Of a DNA stretch of 64,000 nucleotides, positions 22,127 through 34,500 are shown one piece after another. Below the pieces are notes generated by a model. The model did not search any database, was not told the origin of the DNA, and was given only the letters and a program-made list of their open reading frames with translations. This DNA comes from Coenobita brevimanus (taxonomy: Eukaryota; Arthropoda; Malacostraca; Decapoda; Coenobitidae), in NCBI GenBank assembly GCA_032717465.1, contig CM064670.1, positions 16,563,931 to 16,627,930 on the forward strand, read 5' to 3'. A program made the position numbers and the translations under genes. Position 1 is the first letter of the stretch. Every line of letters starts with the position of its first letter.

Positions 22127-22501
22127 ACTGTACAGATTTTGTATATGGCATTAATTTTATATATATAAAAAATATATATATATGGAAGTATACCAGTATC
22201 ATTATATGAAATATTTATAGCGCTTACCATAATCTTAACTTTTAATAATTTTTTTTGCATTTATGCATTTTACTGTTATACATACACATCTTACAAAATG
22301 TCATACAATAACCAATTTAACCATATTGCATTTGTTCAATTATGTATACTACTTGCTTAAAATGTAATATTACTGGATCATTGCAATATTAACATGAATA
22401 TTATATCTATACAATATTATAATCAGTGTTATGTATTAATAGATTAGCATATGTCAATGATGATTGCTGTCAGAGGACTGCCAGTTAGCGTGACCGAGCG
22501 A
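22127..22501 (+). other. Inner element 3' untranslated region
   Basis: AT-rich non-coding stretch with a TATATATA-rich patch at about 22158-22185. No clean polypurine tract precedes the 3' LTR; the last bases are GTGACCGAGCGA. Confidence 0.55.
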
Positions 22502-23363
22502 TGTCAGGACTCAAAATTATAATACAACTCATAAATAGATAGATAGGTAGATGGACAGATAGAAGCACCAAGCCAGGGGGTAAGAGAGGAAGTGTGTCAG
22601 CAACCCTTGCAACTCTTAAGTGAAGGAATGCTGGTTGTGCACCAGAAGCTGTACATACACACAGACATACAGTGTTCTAGAAGCTTCACAACAGTATAGC
22701 TCACGTGACACGACCCCTGCTATATGAGAATGTAGGAATCAGAACTCAGAACGGGGCAAGTTATAGAACCGGCAGGTAGTGGAGAGATCAAATAAGAAGA
22801 GGGTTCCGACTAGACTTAGCTAACTAGCTAAGTCCCTGTGTAATACATATGCTGCTCAGCTTAGACTTTCATTGAAGATAATAAATCAAGATCAACACCC
22901 TGTATTCACCTTTAACTCTTCCTGCTCTTCAATTACCAAAATAACTTTAACCAAAACTCAAGACTTTTTTTTTTAACGTGTCCGACTCTGGGCAAAGGCT
23001 TCAGGGCCTATTTCTTGGGGGCAATGACCTATCCCAAGGCCCAGTAGTCCTCCTACACCTCCACATGTCACCAATTCGGCGCTAACACCCACCATCCATA
23101 TTGACTACATGCTAGGGCTGTCTCATGCAGGATTGGTGTATTGGTATTAGCGGGGGTATTTTTACGACATGTCGGCAGGTCATCTGGTAGATCAGGAAAG
23201 TCCGCTTTTTAGGAAATTCGATTCCTTAAACCGTTCCCTGCCCCAGCCGGGATTCGAACCAGGGTCCATTAGGACTGCAGGCCGCCACTCTACCGATTCA
23301 GCCACCGCCTCACCAAGACTAAAGAGTTACATGTGTGTAAATGGTGGCTACGAAGTTCCAACA
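22502..23363 (+). mobile_element. 3' LTR of inner Gypsy element, with SINE inside
   Basis: Starts TGTCAGGACT and ends GTTCCAACA. It is collinear with 14848-15370 until CTCAAGACT, where a SINE (22966-23313) interrupts. It resumes at CAAGACTAAAGAG and ends at 23363, followed by the CTTA duplication. Confidence 0.92.
22966..23313 (-). mobile_element. tRNA-derived SINE (family S1), full-length copy
   Basis: On the minus strand it begins with a tRNA-like head: A-box TGGCTGAATCGGTAGAG (23288-23304) and B-box GGTTCGAATCC (about 23249-23260). A shared body follows, ending in a poly(A) tail seen as T's at 22966-22974. The 7-bp duplication CAAGACT flanks it (22959-22965 and 23314-23320). Similar copies lie at 54194-54516, 34115-34245, 39966-40004 and, diverged, 32165-32440. 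Confidence 0.88.
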
Positions 23364-23594
23364 CTTACCCCTAACCCACCCTCTCCGTCAACCTCAGGTG
23401 ATCCTACCCCACATTCTTTCCCCCCAGTACCCACCCCTCCCCCAGTCAATACCTCTCATCCCTTAACACCTGTCGTTCCCGTAACCCCTCCATCACTCAC
23501 AACAACCCTACAAACTACATCAACAACTACCACATTTACCTACACACAATCAGGCCGTCTCATCAAACCACCACAATTTTACACTCCATCATAA
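23364..23594 (+). pseudogene. Outer Gypsy element: polyprotein tail, second half
   Basis: Continues the Thr/Pro-rich tail interrupted at 14843 and ends SGRLIKPPQFYTPS with a TAA, a typical Gypsy pol ending. CTTA at its start is the second copy of the inner element's target duplication. Confidence 0.65.
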
Positions 23595-23994
23595 TCTCAT
23601 ACCACAAACTGAAGACACTCCATGGCGTCACACACCTACGTTTCATTCGTATTGTACAATTTTTTTTTTTTCCTCTCCTTCCTGCAATGACTCAACTGTA
23701 AAGGCGGGCATAACTTTCTCATTCATTTGCACGTAATGGCTAATCAGCAGTCAAATTCTCCTTCAGAAAGTTATGCCCGGCTACTATTTCTTAGTTTATA
23801 GTTATGTGCAAGGGACTTGACTTGTCATTAGTAATTCCCCTGTCTATCACAACTGCTATTTGTAATTACTGCATTCAGATCACTTTCAAATGTTCACTCA
23901 CTTTAAAAACCGTGTGTATATTTTGTACCTTGTGCCCTAATAATATATATATATTTTTTTTTTGCCATAAAACGGAGGGGGGGAGGCGGAGTGA
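23595..23994 (+). promoter_or_regulatory. Outer element 3' UTR and polypurine tract
   Basis: Non-coding stretch with T-runs at 23659-23671 and 23954-23962. It ends in a purine-rich tract (AACGGAGGGGGGGAGGCGGA, about 23971-23990) directly before the 3' LTR. The tract is the expected plus-strand primer. Confidence 0.75.
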
Positions 23995-24731
23995 TGTGGC
24001 GTATACTACACCACAAAGATATATTCATATAGTACCTCGCATTTCACTTACACACGTGGTTTCCTTCCCGCGTGGTCCCTCGTGGTTTTTCCCCACTTTG
24101 TTCTCTTATTTAGCGTGGTTACTCGTGCCGCAACCAATAGTATTCAATTTCTCATTCCTCTTCATCTGCACTAGTGCCGCTACAAATAACATTCGATTTC
24201 TTATCCCTCCTCACCTGTACTAGTGCCGCTACCAACAATATTCGATCTCTCATTCCTACTCGCCGGTAGTGGTGCCTAAACCAATCAGATTCGCCTATTC
24301 AAACGACCTAGTCGTGCTTGTGCTCCGCCTACCTCATTAAGGGGTTTAAAACCGAGCGGGCTACTGCACCCCCTTTTTCCCTCTGAACTTCACCTGGCTA
24401 ACTACCTGCCCGCTCGCCGTCTTTCCTGGTAAATCTGGCCATGCGGTACGACTTTACATATAAAATACACGTAACATCAGCTCAGCACTACCGCTAGTCA
24501 CTAAATTCATTGCTCATATTTTAGTCTGTAACTATCTATCTAAACAATTGATCTACACATGCTGTAAATGTAATTACCTTGTAATATTTGAAGTCATGCA
24601 ATAACTCTGTATTGTTCTAAGTCAAAAATCACTGCCCTGTCTATTTTATGCCATCACATGTGTGTTTACCTATCCTTACCATTTGCCTTGGTGTAGCCCT
24701 AGTACAATATACCCATAACTAAAACACTACA
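23995..24731 (+). mobile_element. 3' LTR of outer Gypsy element
   Basis: Starts TGTGGCG and ends ACACTACA. It pairs with 9822-10567 over its full length, with small indels (737 against 746 bp). It is followed by ACAT at 24732-24735. Confidence 0.92.
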
Positions 24732-24735
24732 ACAT

Positions 24736-24985
24736 AATCTTTCAGGTTGTAGAGTGGACTAAGCTTTGATAGTAGCAAAGGATAGGACAGAGCTTTATCA
24801 CATCTATATAAGACAAAGCTTGGAGTTTCGCCAATGGATTTATTAATGAAACTGTTGAGAGAAGCAGCAGTTTGCGGTATTCACTCATCATAGCAGGTGC
24901 TTTGAGAACCTACGTACCTCAGGCACTGTAATACCTTGCGATCTTGTCTTCCAATAAGACCATTGGAAGCAGGATGGCTGGGCTG
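24736..24985 (-). pseudogene. Integrase fragment, proximal part (older element under the nest)
   Basis: Minus-strand translation, with frameshifts, gives HPASNGLIGRQDRKVL (about 24925-24975), then NKSIGETPSFVLYRCDKALSY and LYNLKDYVKLSS. This matches the integrase around and after the catalytic Glu in the inner element (HPASNGLVERQNKKVL, SINKSIDDTPHFIIYETDK). The catalytic Glu reads Gly here. It is continuous with 9722-9817 once the outer element is removed. So a retroelement fragment already lay in the minisatellite before the outer Gypsy inserted. Confidence 0.75.
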
Positions 24986-25035
24986 CGTTTTCTGAGACAG
25001 TCAGCGCACAGCAAAAAGTATTGCAGCAACATCCG

Positions 25036-25870
25036 CTCAATTACTGTGACTTTTACACCAACTACCACCCCTGATACCACCTATCATTATTAAACCACCC
25101 ACTGCCACTGAACTACCTACCACCACTGACCACGTACCACCACTCACACCACCACTAACAACACCTGACACCACCTAGCACCACTACCACCACCTACCAC
25201 CACTGATACCACCTACCACTATTAAACCACCCACCACCAATGAACTATACCTATCACCACTGACCATTTACCACCACTGACACCACCACCTACCACCACT
25301 GACACCATCACCTACCACCACTGACACCATCACCTACCACCACTTACACCACAACTTACCATCACTGACGCCACCTACCACCAATGACACCACCTACCAC
25401 CCCTGACACCACCAGCTGCCATCACTGACACCAACAACTACCACCACTAACACTCACCTGCCACCACTGCCACCACTACTGAGACCATCAACCACCACTA
25501 ATTCCACCTGCCACCACTGACACAACCACTAACAACACCTGCCACCACTGACACCACCTAGCACCATTAACACCACGTACACCACTGACACCACCTAGCA
25601 CCATTAACACCACACACACCACTGACACCACCTTCCACCACTGATACCACCTACCACCACTAACACCACCTACCATCACTGAAACCATCTACCACCAATG
25701 ACACCACCTACAACCACTAACACTGCTTATCATCAATGACACCACGTACACTACCACCACTAACACTGCTTATCACCGCTGACACCATCACCACCACCAC
25801 CAACAACAACAACCACAACTAACACAACCTATACCACCACTGATACCCACCTAAGCCACCTACCAAGTGC
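25036..25870. repeat. CCACCACTGACACCACCTA minisatellite, right block
   Basis: About 45 irregular 18-19 bp units, the same family as 9470-9711 and related to 8025-9020. It is more diverged than the left blocks. Confidence 0.88.
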
Positions 25871-25979
25871 CTGTGGGTGGTGTCGGGGAGGGAGTGTGTC
25901 GTGTTCTGCAAGTCCGTCTGTACACAAAGCCCCCACACCAACCTACCCTGCCTCCACCAATGTCCAATGTCATGTTTTT

Positions 25980-26180
25980 ACTGCGTGTTTTTTTTTTCTT
26001 TTTTTTTTTTTTTTAAGTACAGGGGTATGTTTTGTGAGAGTATTGTCGGTGTGTAAGGCTGGAGAGTGGGAAAGAAATTTAGTGTAGGGGAGGTAGGTTT
26101 TGTGTGTGTGTGTGGGGGGGGGGTGCGTGGGTTCGTGCGTGCATGCGTGCGTGTGTGGGGGGGGGGGAGGGAGAGATGTC
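25980..26180. repeat. Low-complexity T-run and G/GT-rich stretch
   Basis: Poly-T at 25988-26013. GTGTGTGT with G-runs at 26098-26168. No coding content. Confidence 0.8.
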
Positions 26181-26204
26181 GTTACAAATCTTTACCCCAG
26201 TCAA

Positions 26205-26720
26205 ATAACCAACACCTACACCGTACCACTGTTTACTGTCACTATACTTCATTTCAGTGTTTGTGTCTTACGACTGTCCTGCCTTCCACCTAGGCTACAC
26301 CATACCACAGTCTACCATCACTATTCCCAATTTCACCGTTTGTGCCCTGTCTCTCTCCAACCTTTCTCCTTACCTACACCCTACCATTGTCATCTGCCAC
26401 CACCTTCTGTTTCACTGTATATGCCTTTATCTGTCATACTCTCCTCCAGATCTTCACAATACCACTGTCTACTCCCACTATCACGTTTTTCACCATAAAT
26501 CCTTGCATCGGTTTTACCCTACCCCTAATCTACACCATACTATCTACTGCCATATTATCTTCCGTTTCACTGTATGTGCCTCGTATCTGCCCTATTGTCC
26601 TTCTGACATACACTGTACTACTGTTATCACTAATTTCCTTTCACATTATGCCTATCCAATCCCTCCTCGTGTACACCATGCCACTGTCTACCCGTTTTAT
26701 TCTAATTTCGCCCAAATCTG
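26205..26720. repeat. Decayed tandem array of about 78 bp, seven units
   Basis: Each unit starts with a variant of CTACACCATACCACTGTCTA, followed by a variant of TTTCACTGTATGTGCC about 30 bp later. Unit starts are near 26215, 26295, 26377, 26453, 26531, 26608 and 26670. Units are substantially diverged. Three overlapping open frames here come from the array's low stop density and are not supported as genes. Confidence 0.7.
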
Positions 26721-26749
26721 TCTTCTGTACAATTTGAAAATTGAGTTGT

Positions 26750-27894
26750 AAAAAGAGATGAACATTAGAATATGATGCTGATCACGAATTAGTGCTATGG
26801 GAGGGAGGAACAGTTATAATATTGTCATTTTCTGCCACCGACTTGCTTGAAACAACCTGTAAAAGGATGAAAATCCCGGCTAAATATGGTAAATAGGGTA
26901 AACCACTATCGTCCTTTATCGTCTATGTTTTGTATCTCTCCTCCTAACCCCACGATGGCTTTATGCATTTGATTCAGTAGATATATTGCTCATTTGCTGG
27001 ATGATGATGACATTAATGATGATACTGATGATAGTAATATTTATAATAATAATGACTGACTACAATGATGACAATGGTGATGATGATAATGACGGTATTG
27101 ATAACGACTGATAATATAAGGACCATGATGATGATAATGATGATGATGGTGGTGGTGGAGTAAATTCACAGAAAATTACTATGAGAAGTGAGAATGCAAT
27201 TTGTGTATGTTAGGCAGCTTTTCAGAATTAACTCTAAACCTCTTCATCCCGCGAACGTTTCATTATTTAGTCTTGCCCTCTACAGACGATTTTATTCAGC
27301 TCAGGAACGACTTTTCCTCCTAGATGGGTCTGCTTCAGTGTAAAAGGTCTTCCTAAATCATAATAAAATTGTCAGGGAGCAGGAATTAAAAAAAAAACAG
27401 AAATGCTATACTAAGGCTGATCTGGATATTACGTTCCATATGCTGGTTCGTTCATTCCCTTGTGCTCACCTACTTTGTTTCACTTTTCAGTTGGGTGCCA
27501 TGTTTCATATCAGTCACACCATGCCGTGTATGTCCAAGTCTGACAAAGATCCCTGACCCTTTTCAGCCCAGTTGATTGCAAGGTGTAGTCAGGAGTGTTG
27601 ATTTAACCAGTAATTAGGGAGATCCACACTCATCTCATAACTAGGCCCGTCGATTTTTATGCAACACGACATAGTCTCCAAGTCGTCGGAGTGGCACAGT
27701 TCCGTCAGGTGAAAAAAACGAAAAAAGAAAAAAACTATAACTAGATGATTTTAACTCAAGTAAGGAAGGAGTTGATGAAAGCCATATGTAACCCATATAG
27801 GTTTAAAAGCCTATCCTAAGCTGAATGGAGTGAAATGGAGATGCCAAAAACTGAGAAAACCGCCATCGAAATGAGAGTATTAATTAAGTTTTTC

Positions 27895-27948
<54 letters not shown>

Positions 27949-29700
27949 GAGCCCTCGACTATACTCTGTTCACTTTAGCTAGGCGTAAATTTGCCATCTT
28001 TTCCATCTTGAATGTTTGTAACAAGAGATTAACACCAAACTAAGATGCTGGTCACTAAAGGGTGTTGAGTCATGGTATACTGTCTTTTTCTGCCATTAAA
28101 TTCGGTGAAATTAGCTGTAAACTGACAAAATTCTCCGTCCAGTAGAAATGAATAACTATAAGAAAGAGGAAAATGAGGCCAATATCTACCCAATCTAGAT
28201 CGAAAGCTGTCAACTAAGGTGAATAAAATCGTCTGGAAATAAAAAGACTAGTGTAAGCACGGTCTTGGACTGAAGCTTGTAATGAAAAAGTCTTCTGGTG
28301 GAGAGGATATAGCTTTTTGAAGGCTTGAACGATGAGTGAGGGAAGGCTTGGCCAATTTCGTCTGATACTCTGATACTCTTTATCCTAATTTTGTGTTTTC
28401 TTCATTTCCATCTTCTGGATCCTACCCACTCCATTGATAGCACTAGCATGGTGGTGGTGGTGGTGGTAGTGATAATGATGATGATGATGATTATCACAGT
28501 ATGACCAATCACGTGCTGTCCATTCTTGTGCTCCTCTGCCTTGCTCTTATCGTATTTTCTTACCGTAGTTTTGCCAGGATTTCTGTATGTCATAATTGTA
28601 TTTTTCATTTTCCCTGCTTTAAATAGTTGCCCACTGATAATAATCTCGCCTAAAAAGTAAGGTACAACACGATCACTAACAAGGATCATTAAACTGAATG
28701 ATACTAACAGACGAAGTTGGTTTGTAAATGTTGACTCGCTTGCGGCTGAATGAAATTGTCTGACGTTGGCTGGAATCGAATACTAGAACTGTCCCGACCA
28801 CGTGAAGGTTAATGGTAACAGTATTAACACTCAGGTTCCTATACTCACTCAGCTGAATAAAATTAACATTAGCTGATGAAATATCAAAGTAGAGGCCACC
28901 ATGAAAAGCTAACCTTCACAAACATAAGAGAATCAGTGTCATAATATTGTATCGTATGTCCTATTTACATCGACCATATATTATGTCCCAGCAGTTGTAG
29001 CAGTTGCAACCCCTGGCTCATCTGAACGTGAACCCGGCAGAAGTTGCTCATATTCTGTAAGCCACCTTCCTTGTTTCAGGGAATAGGGAAGGGACTGAGG
29101 GAAGTTTGTATAACCGGGCAAGTCCACCGCTTCGTCGTATCGGTTACACCATTTGGTCGGATCGGTACCACCATGTGAAGGCGTCCCTCTCCAGTGCCAT
29201 ATTGTCTCCCATACTGTCATTTTTCAACCCCTTCTGTTGGACAAGTTGAATAAAATCGATTAAAATGCCCAGACTGAAATGACAAAAATGTTCTCGGACG
29301 GAATGGGTGAGTAAAATAATAGGCCAAGCCATCATCCTAAATATTTGGCTATTCAGTCATCACACATACAAAAACTAAGGAGAAATATGTGGAATCTATG
29401 AGTAGTGACGCATACTTTGTTGAGTATGCAAATGTTTGGGTCTGTGTCGTATTTTAAATGGCCTCCGAGATTTCGCAACACCTTTTCCATAGCGATATAT
29501 TCTGCACATTATATCTTGAGAGCCTTCTAAATGTTAGGCTACTGATGCAAACTGTGTCGCTATTATGATAACACAAATTTGCTACAACAGAAAGTTAAGG
29601 TATAATATGTAATATAAATTGTAATGGAGCAGGTTCTATATAGTCATCTATGCCACTTAGAGTAACCTTGTAAACCAAATGGAATGACGGTTTTGTGAAT
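26750..29700. other. Anonymous DNA with dispersed 110-bp-unit copies, no gene seen
   Basis: No coding sequence is recognised. Contents: degenerate (GAT)n at about 27000-27155, (TA)n at 27899-27945, a (GGT)n/(GAT)n patch at 28449-28493, and copies of the core motif at about 27283-27303 (reverse), 28216-28236, 28744-28763, 28848-28864 and 29242-29260. The pair at 28744 and 28848 is one tandem period apart. Confidence 0.6.
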
Positions 29701-29711
29701 TAAATTTTTAG

Positions 29712-31640
29712 TTGAAAAGAAAAATCAAGAACAAGGTTAAGACGAAGTGCACGAGAGTATCTCTGACCGCTTTAGAGAGAGTTCCAGCATTCTTGACCTC
29801 ATTCTTAACGACCAATCCTTCTCCTTACTCTATGTCTTTTTCCCCCCTTTTTCCATGGGGAGAGGAGTCTCCGAGTACTGACTTTATCCAGTACTCAGTC
29901 TTATTGCTTCAGTAATGCATATGGAAGCCCTGACTGAGCAACGTCTGTGGCATTTTGATGCTGTGAGCTGGGAGGCTTTCAGGCATTATTTGTTTGGCTT
30001 TCCTTGGAACGATTGATTTCATGGCTGAGAACCATCTGAGTGTGCTTCTCGCATTACAGAGATCATCGTCTCGGGCATGGGAGCGTACAAACCTCTTTGT
30101 TATCCTCTGATTAATGCCTCATAAGCCTTGACTTAACCACAGTTGTTCTAACAATGCTCACAAAAAAGTAGCCTTCAAAAGGTGCCAGCGCCCTCTTTCC
30201 CCTTAATCACAGGCAGAATCTGTTATTCTCTTTGCTAAAAACAGTTTCAGCTAACCTAAATGCAACGAACTACCAAGCACAAACTATTGATGCACTTTCA
30301 AACACCCTCCCAGCAATCTTTTCAAAATCTTTACTTCGTCCTCTTTCCTTCCTTCCTTTATCTCACAAGGTGCTGTAGTTGTTTCCTTTTCTAATGAAGC
30401 TGAACTCTTTGCTCATACTTTTGTCTCTAGCTCTACTTTGGAGGATTCCGGTGCAGTTCCTCCATCTTACCACTCATTTGACTCTGTCATGCCTGTCTTT
30501 ATTTTTTTTTTTCAGGGAATGCACTGTACTTTCTTTCCTCACTGACCTAACTATTATTAAGGTGTATGGCTCTGATGCCCCTTCCATTTGATTGATAGTC
30601 TCCTCTCATTTACCCTGTCCCGAAAAAGAATGATCGTTCCCAACCCTCTAACTGTCGCCATAATCTCATTTTATATTGCAATCCTAATACGAAAAAATTT
30701 AAAAGCATCTTTCCTCTCTCGCAGCTTTTCTTACCGCTGATATAGGATCTCCCAGGGGTGCTTCATGGCGATCGTAACTCCTGTCAGTTCCTGATCATCC
30801 TGTTATCAAAATTTCGATGAAACCTTTGGTACTGCACAGGTTATCTAAAATGCATTTGACCATCTTGAGTAATTCGGTAATTTCCCAGCTACCCTCCTAC
30901 TGTTTCTACCCCTCATCTCGTGCCTCCATCATGATATTTCTCTCTCTACATTCTTTCCATATCCATTCTTGTAGCGCCCCACTGTTACTCTTCAAAACCT
31001 ATTTCACAGGAGTGTTTCTCAGATTCTGTCAATTCGCTAACTCTCTTCCTCGTATTCATTAGTGGCCTGAGCTGCACGTTTTGTTTTTTCTACCCATGTG
31101 CTGATCACTCAACCCTTCGCTTTGTCGCAAGATTTTCACGAACGTCCAGCATTACCTTCACTACTTTACTCATGTGCTGAGGCTTTTGCTCACCTCTATT
31201 TTGATTAGTTTATTTATAACTGGGGTAAACGACACCCTGTTGTTTTTAATGCCTCACAAATTCAGGTCTTCCATCTCTTTACTCGACACAAATTTCCATG
31301 CAACTATGTCCTTACCTCCATCAAGTAACTCCTCAGGTGTTCATCATCTCCAAATATTTTTTTTCTTTCTAGTGAATGCTTAAGTAAAGATAACATTACT
31401 TCTCTTGCAAAACTAGCTTCATAGAGGTTTGATGTGCTGAACTGTCTCCTTGCATTCATTACCTCACTCAGCTGCTGACTTTATCCAGCGGCCTTATTCC
31501 CCCCTGTGTAAAGCACAACTTTTGCATATGGAAATCCCACCATATACAGCACCTGTAAGCAGACATAATAAAAGCATTTCGTCTTACCATCCTTCCTCTT
31601 CTCATTACCTCCTTTCAGCTTCTTCCCCCACGTCGTGATG
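29712..31640 (+). mobile_element. Jockey-type LINE, heavily decayed
   Basis: Plus-strand remnant with recognisable words in scattered frames: RVSLTALERVPAFLTSFL at the endonuclease end (about 29750), PSECA and VSGMGAYKP (about 30030-30090), VVSFSNEAELFAHTF (about 30375-30420), YPVPKKNDRSQPSN (about 30610-30655, the RT PVPKKGD block), a KAFD remnant (about 30850), a FNASQIQVFHL remnant (about 31240-31275) and SLAKLAS (about 31400). It has many stops, frameshifts and internal losses; the YADD catalytic box was not found. The family is related to, but distinct from, the LINE at 43846-46030. Confidence 0.7.
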
Positions 31641-31643
31641 TTT

Positions 31644-31647
<4 letters not shown>

Positions 31648-31696
<49 letters not shown>

Positions 31697-31697
31697 G
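31648..31697. repeat. (CT)n microsatellite
   Basis: About 50 bp of CT dinucleotide at the end of the decayed LINE. Confidence 0.95.
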
Positions 31698-31797
31698 CCA
31701 ATCGCTGTTACTCGTTTCACTGCCCATCTATGTGTGAATCCCTTGCTCATTAGGGCGGGCAAGCAACACTCGTTTAGCTATTTAGTCTCAGGACGGC

Positions 31798-31956
31798 GAC
31801 GATGATGATGATAATGATGGTAATGATGGTGACTCGATTCTACCAGGAACATTATAAGTGTCATTACTGATTTTGCAAAGTTTACCTTGTCTGTGGTAAA
31901 GGAGTCTGGTAGACAGTCACCGTCACCCAAACTTGACCTTGAATATCGAGCTAAGC

Positions 31957-32012
<56 letters not shown>
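31798..32012. repeat. (GAT)n and (GA)n microsatellites
   Basis: GATGATGATG-type repeat at 31798-31832 and (GA)n at 31961-32011. Overlapping Arg/Glu-rich and Ser/Leu-rich frames are artefacts. Confidence 0.9.
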
Positions 32013-32019
<7 letters not shown>

Positions 32020-32164
32020 AAAAGGAAAAAAAAACACTCCCGTCTAGACAGGAAAAGAAAGGAAGACAGAAAAAGGTGTGCGTTCCAGTCACTGAGTATC
32101 CCAGACGGTTCTTATACTCAGAAGTTTTTATCTTTCTTATGCAACCAACTGGTGGAACTGACTA

Positions 32165-32440
32165 AACAGTCCGTTCTCTGAGGCTCGGCGGTTCGCCAAC
32201 GGCCACACAACTTCACATGGCACCACTGGGCACTAATAGTCACCGTCCATTTTTATTACATGCTCTGGCTGTCTTGTGTGGGACTGGTGTTGCTACATGT
32301 CTGTAGGGCAGAAGGACTGTTTTAACTTATTAACTTATTAATGTTCACTGCTCCAGCCTGAAATCAAACTTGCCTTTATACGGACAGCAGACTACTCCTC
32401 TAACCACATGACCACAAGCTCCTCAACATGCTACATAGAC
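32165..32440 (-). mobile_element. tRNA-derived SINE (family S1), strongly diverged copy
   Basis: Collinear with the S1 copy at 54194-54516 in several blocks: CACCGTCCAT...ACATGCT, GGCTGTCTTGTG...GGACTGGTGT, ACATGTCTGTAGGGCAGA, and CAGCCTGAAATCAAACTTG at the B-box position. Boundaries are approximate. Confidence 0.55.
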
Positions 32441-34110
32441 AGCCAATTCTCGTTATGCTTTAGGGTTGAAGTGGCTCTTTTCTTGCTACCACCAGACAAC
32501 TTCCAATAAACCTAGGTATAATCTCTAATTGTTGAAGGGATTGATAAAGGCTCCATCCAAGCCGCCTAGTTCAACATCTCTCCTAAGCTGAATAAAATCT
32601 CCTGGAGGTATCAAGAATGAAATAAAGAATACGTCATTGGATAAAAGGAAATAAATATACTACACCTTTTTTTCATATAAATGGCCCTGTAAATTGGGGG
32701 TAAATGAAAAATCGGGTTTATAGGTGAAAGTGTAATGTTCAGTTCTTCAGTAATTTACAGTGTCTTAACACTGAAGCTCCTGCTACTCTCAACTGAAAAA
32801 AATCCCCTGGCGGTACCTAAAATAGTATATTAAGACCAGTTCCGACCATAATAAAGTTGATGGTACTACTATTAACACTCTCAGCTTCCTTTGCGTTTTC
32901 TCTGTTGAACAAAATCGTCTGGTGTAAGCAAGAAGAGAATACTAAAGCTGTCCCTATTAATAAGAGGTCAACAGGCATATCTTCCTTTAATTTACTGTTG
33001 ACTAAAGGGCTACATTTACTCTCAGCATTTATTCCAGCCAACTCCAAAAGGTTTAATTCAGCTGAGTGAGGCATAAAGGAGGCTTAGTGCTAATAATGAT
33101 ACTAGCATTAACCGTCTTATAATCGGGGTAACCCTAACATTCCATTCCAGCCAACGCCACACCATCTCATTCACCTGAGAATGAGTCATAAGAGGCTGAG
33201 GATGTTTGTACTTCGCCCTTGATATACAAAATAATATTGAGGCACTTTGTTCAGGCTAATGCAGGCGATTTTGTTCTAGTGGGAGAAATTTTAACTTGAA
33301 CAGAGTTTACTGTTTCGTCACCCTGAAGCATTTTAATGGTATATTTTTGATGTTGGCGGGCGATTTCATTCAGTAATATTAAATGTAGTTGTAGCCCTAG
33401 GTACTATACGTATGAAATATAAACCCAATGGACTGCAGGCTCAATCATGATCTCCTGCAGCTAACCATCATCCTTTGGGGGGATGAGGAACCAGTTGAAG
33501 GACGTTTGTATTATCGGGCAGCTCCATCACCCAGCTCCAGCACCACAGGTTTATTCAGCTGAAAAATCCATCCCAGAAAATAATTATTAACCCTCCTAGA
33601 CTCCTACGACATTCTCAGCTTAATAACATGCTCTGACTAAGGTGAAACATAATACTAAGAGTCATCTCGACCATGAAAGGGTTAATTGTGACATTATTAA
33701 CAATCAGTCTCTTATTGTCGGTTAAGAAAGCTCCCTGACACCTCGTCCTTAGCGACTTATTGTTGGGTATGGCTAGTTAATATTCTTTTGTACGTTATTT
33801 ATGCAGAAATGGCTATGTATGGCGATACTGGAAAGACTTATACAGTACAGAAGAGGACAGTAAGGTGCAATAAGTAAATTAAATCGTTTAGAGAAAGGTG
33901 TTAGGGAGCTTCACCGACCAGAATACGGGTCTTAGGTTCCAGTGCTCCTGTCAAATGCTTAGAATCGTCTGACTAGCTGGAATAGAACAAGAGTAGTCCC
34001 GGGCATGTGAGGATGACAGTATAGCGGTATGTATAATTGCTTGGTCTGATGTAGGTGGCACGGAATCTCTGAAGCCTCTGGGTCTTAACCCCTTCAGCCA
34101 GAGGACGGCA
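32441..34110. other. Anonymous DNA with the densest 110-bp-unit copies, no gene seen
   Basis: No coding sequence is recognised. Core-motif copies are at about 32583-32606, 32789-32810 and 32902-32922, the last two spaced about 112 bp. Reverse-type copies are at about 33244-33262, 33359-33375 and 33546-33560. CCGACCAT...AAGG or AAAG...TT-type segments of the same unit occur at about 32845-32880 and 33670-33710. The motif GTTTGTATTATCGGGC at about 33507 also recurs at 29105-29120 (GTTTGTATAACCGGGC). Confidence 0.6.
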
Positions 34111-34112
34111 TC

Positions 34113-34114
<2 letters not shown>

Positions 34115-34147
<33 letters not shown>

Positions 34148-34245
34148 TGTGTGTCCGACTCTGGGCATAGGCTTCACAGCCTGCTATCAAGGCCCAGCAG
34201 TCCTCCTACATACCATACACCTCTACATGTCACATGTATCTTTAT
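34115..34245 (-). mobile_element. SINE S1 3'-end fragment
   Basis: A T-run and (GT)n at 34112-34153, then TCCGACTCTGGGCATAGGCT and CCCAGCAGTCCTCCTACAT, match the tail half of S1. The tRNA head is absent, so this is a 5'-truncated copy. It runs into a tetranucleotide repeat. Confidence 0.8.
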
Positions 34246-34500
34246 GTCTGTCTCTCCATCTGTCAGTCTATCTATCCAATTTTCTATCTATCTATCTATT
34301 AGTCTATCTATTCATCAGTCCGCGTCTCAGTATATCTATCATCTATCCACCTCATAAGTAAATCATCTGTCTGTCTATATATCTGTCTGAATTGTCAATG
34401 TCTGTGTATTTTTATCTATCAACTATCTCTGTCTAGGCACCACCTATCTATCTGTCTCTCTATATCGATCTATCTATCTGTATATATGTATGTATTAATT
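34246..34500. repeat. Degenerate (TCTA/TCTG)n repeat
   Basis: About 250 bp of imperfect TCTA and TCTG units directly after the SINE fragment. Confidence 0.85.

Noticed and set aside
23240..23310. A functional tRNA gene in the tRNA-like sequence
   Set aside because: A- and B-boxes are present, but the region is the head of a SINE with repeated body, tail and target duplication.
26100..26740. Three overlapping 130-164 codon frames
   Set aside because: They overlap in different frames across a decayed 78-bp tandem array and show no domain.
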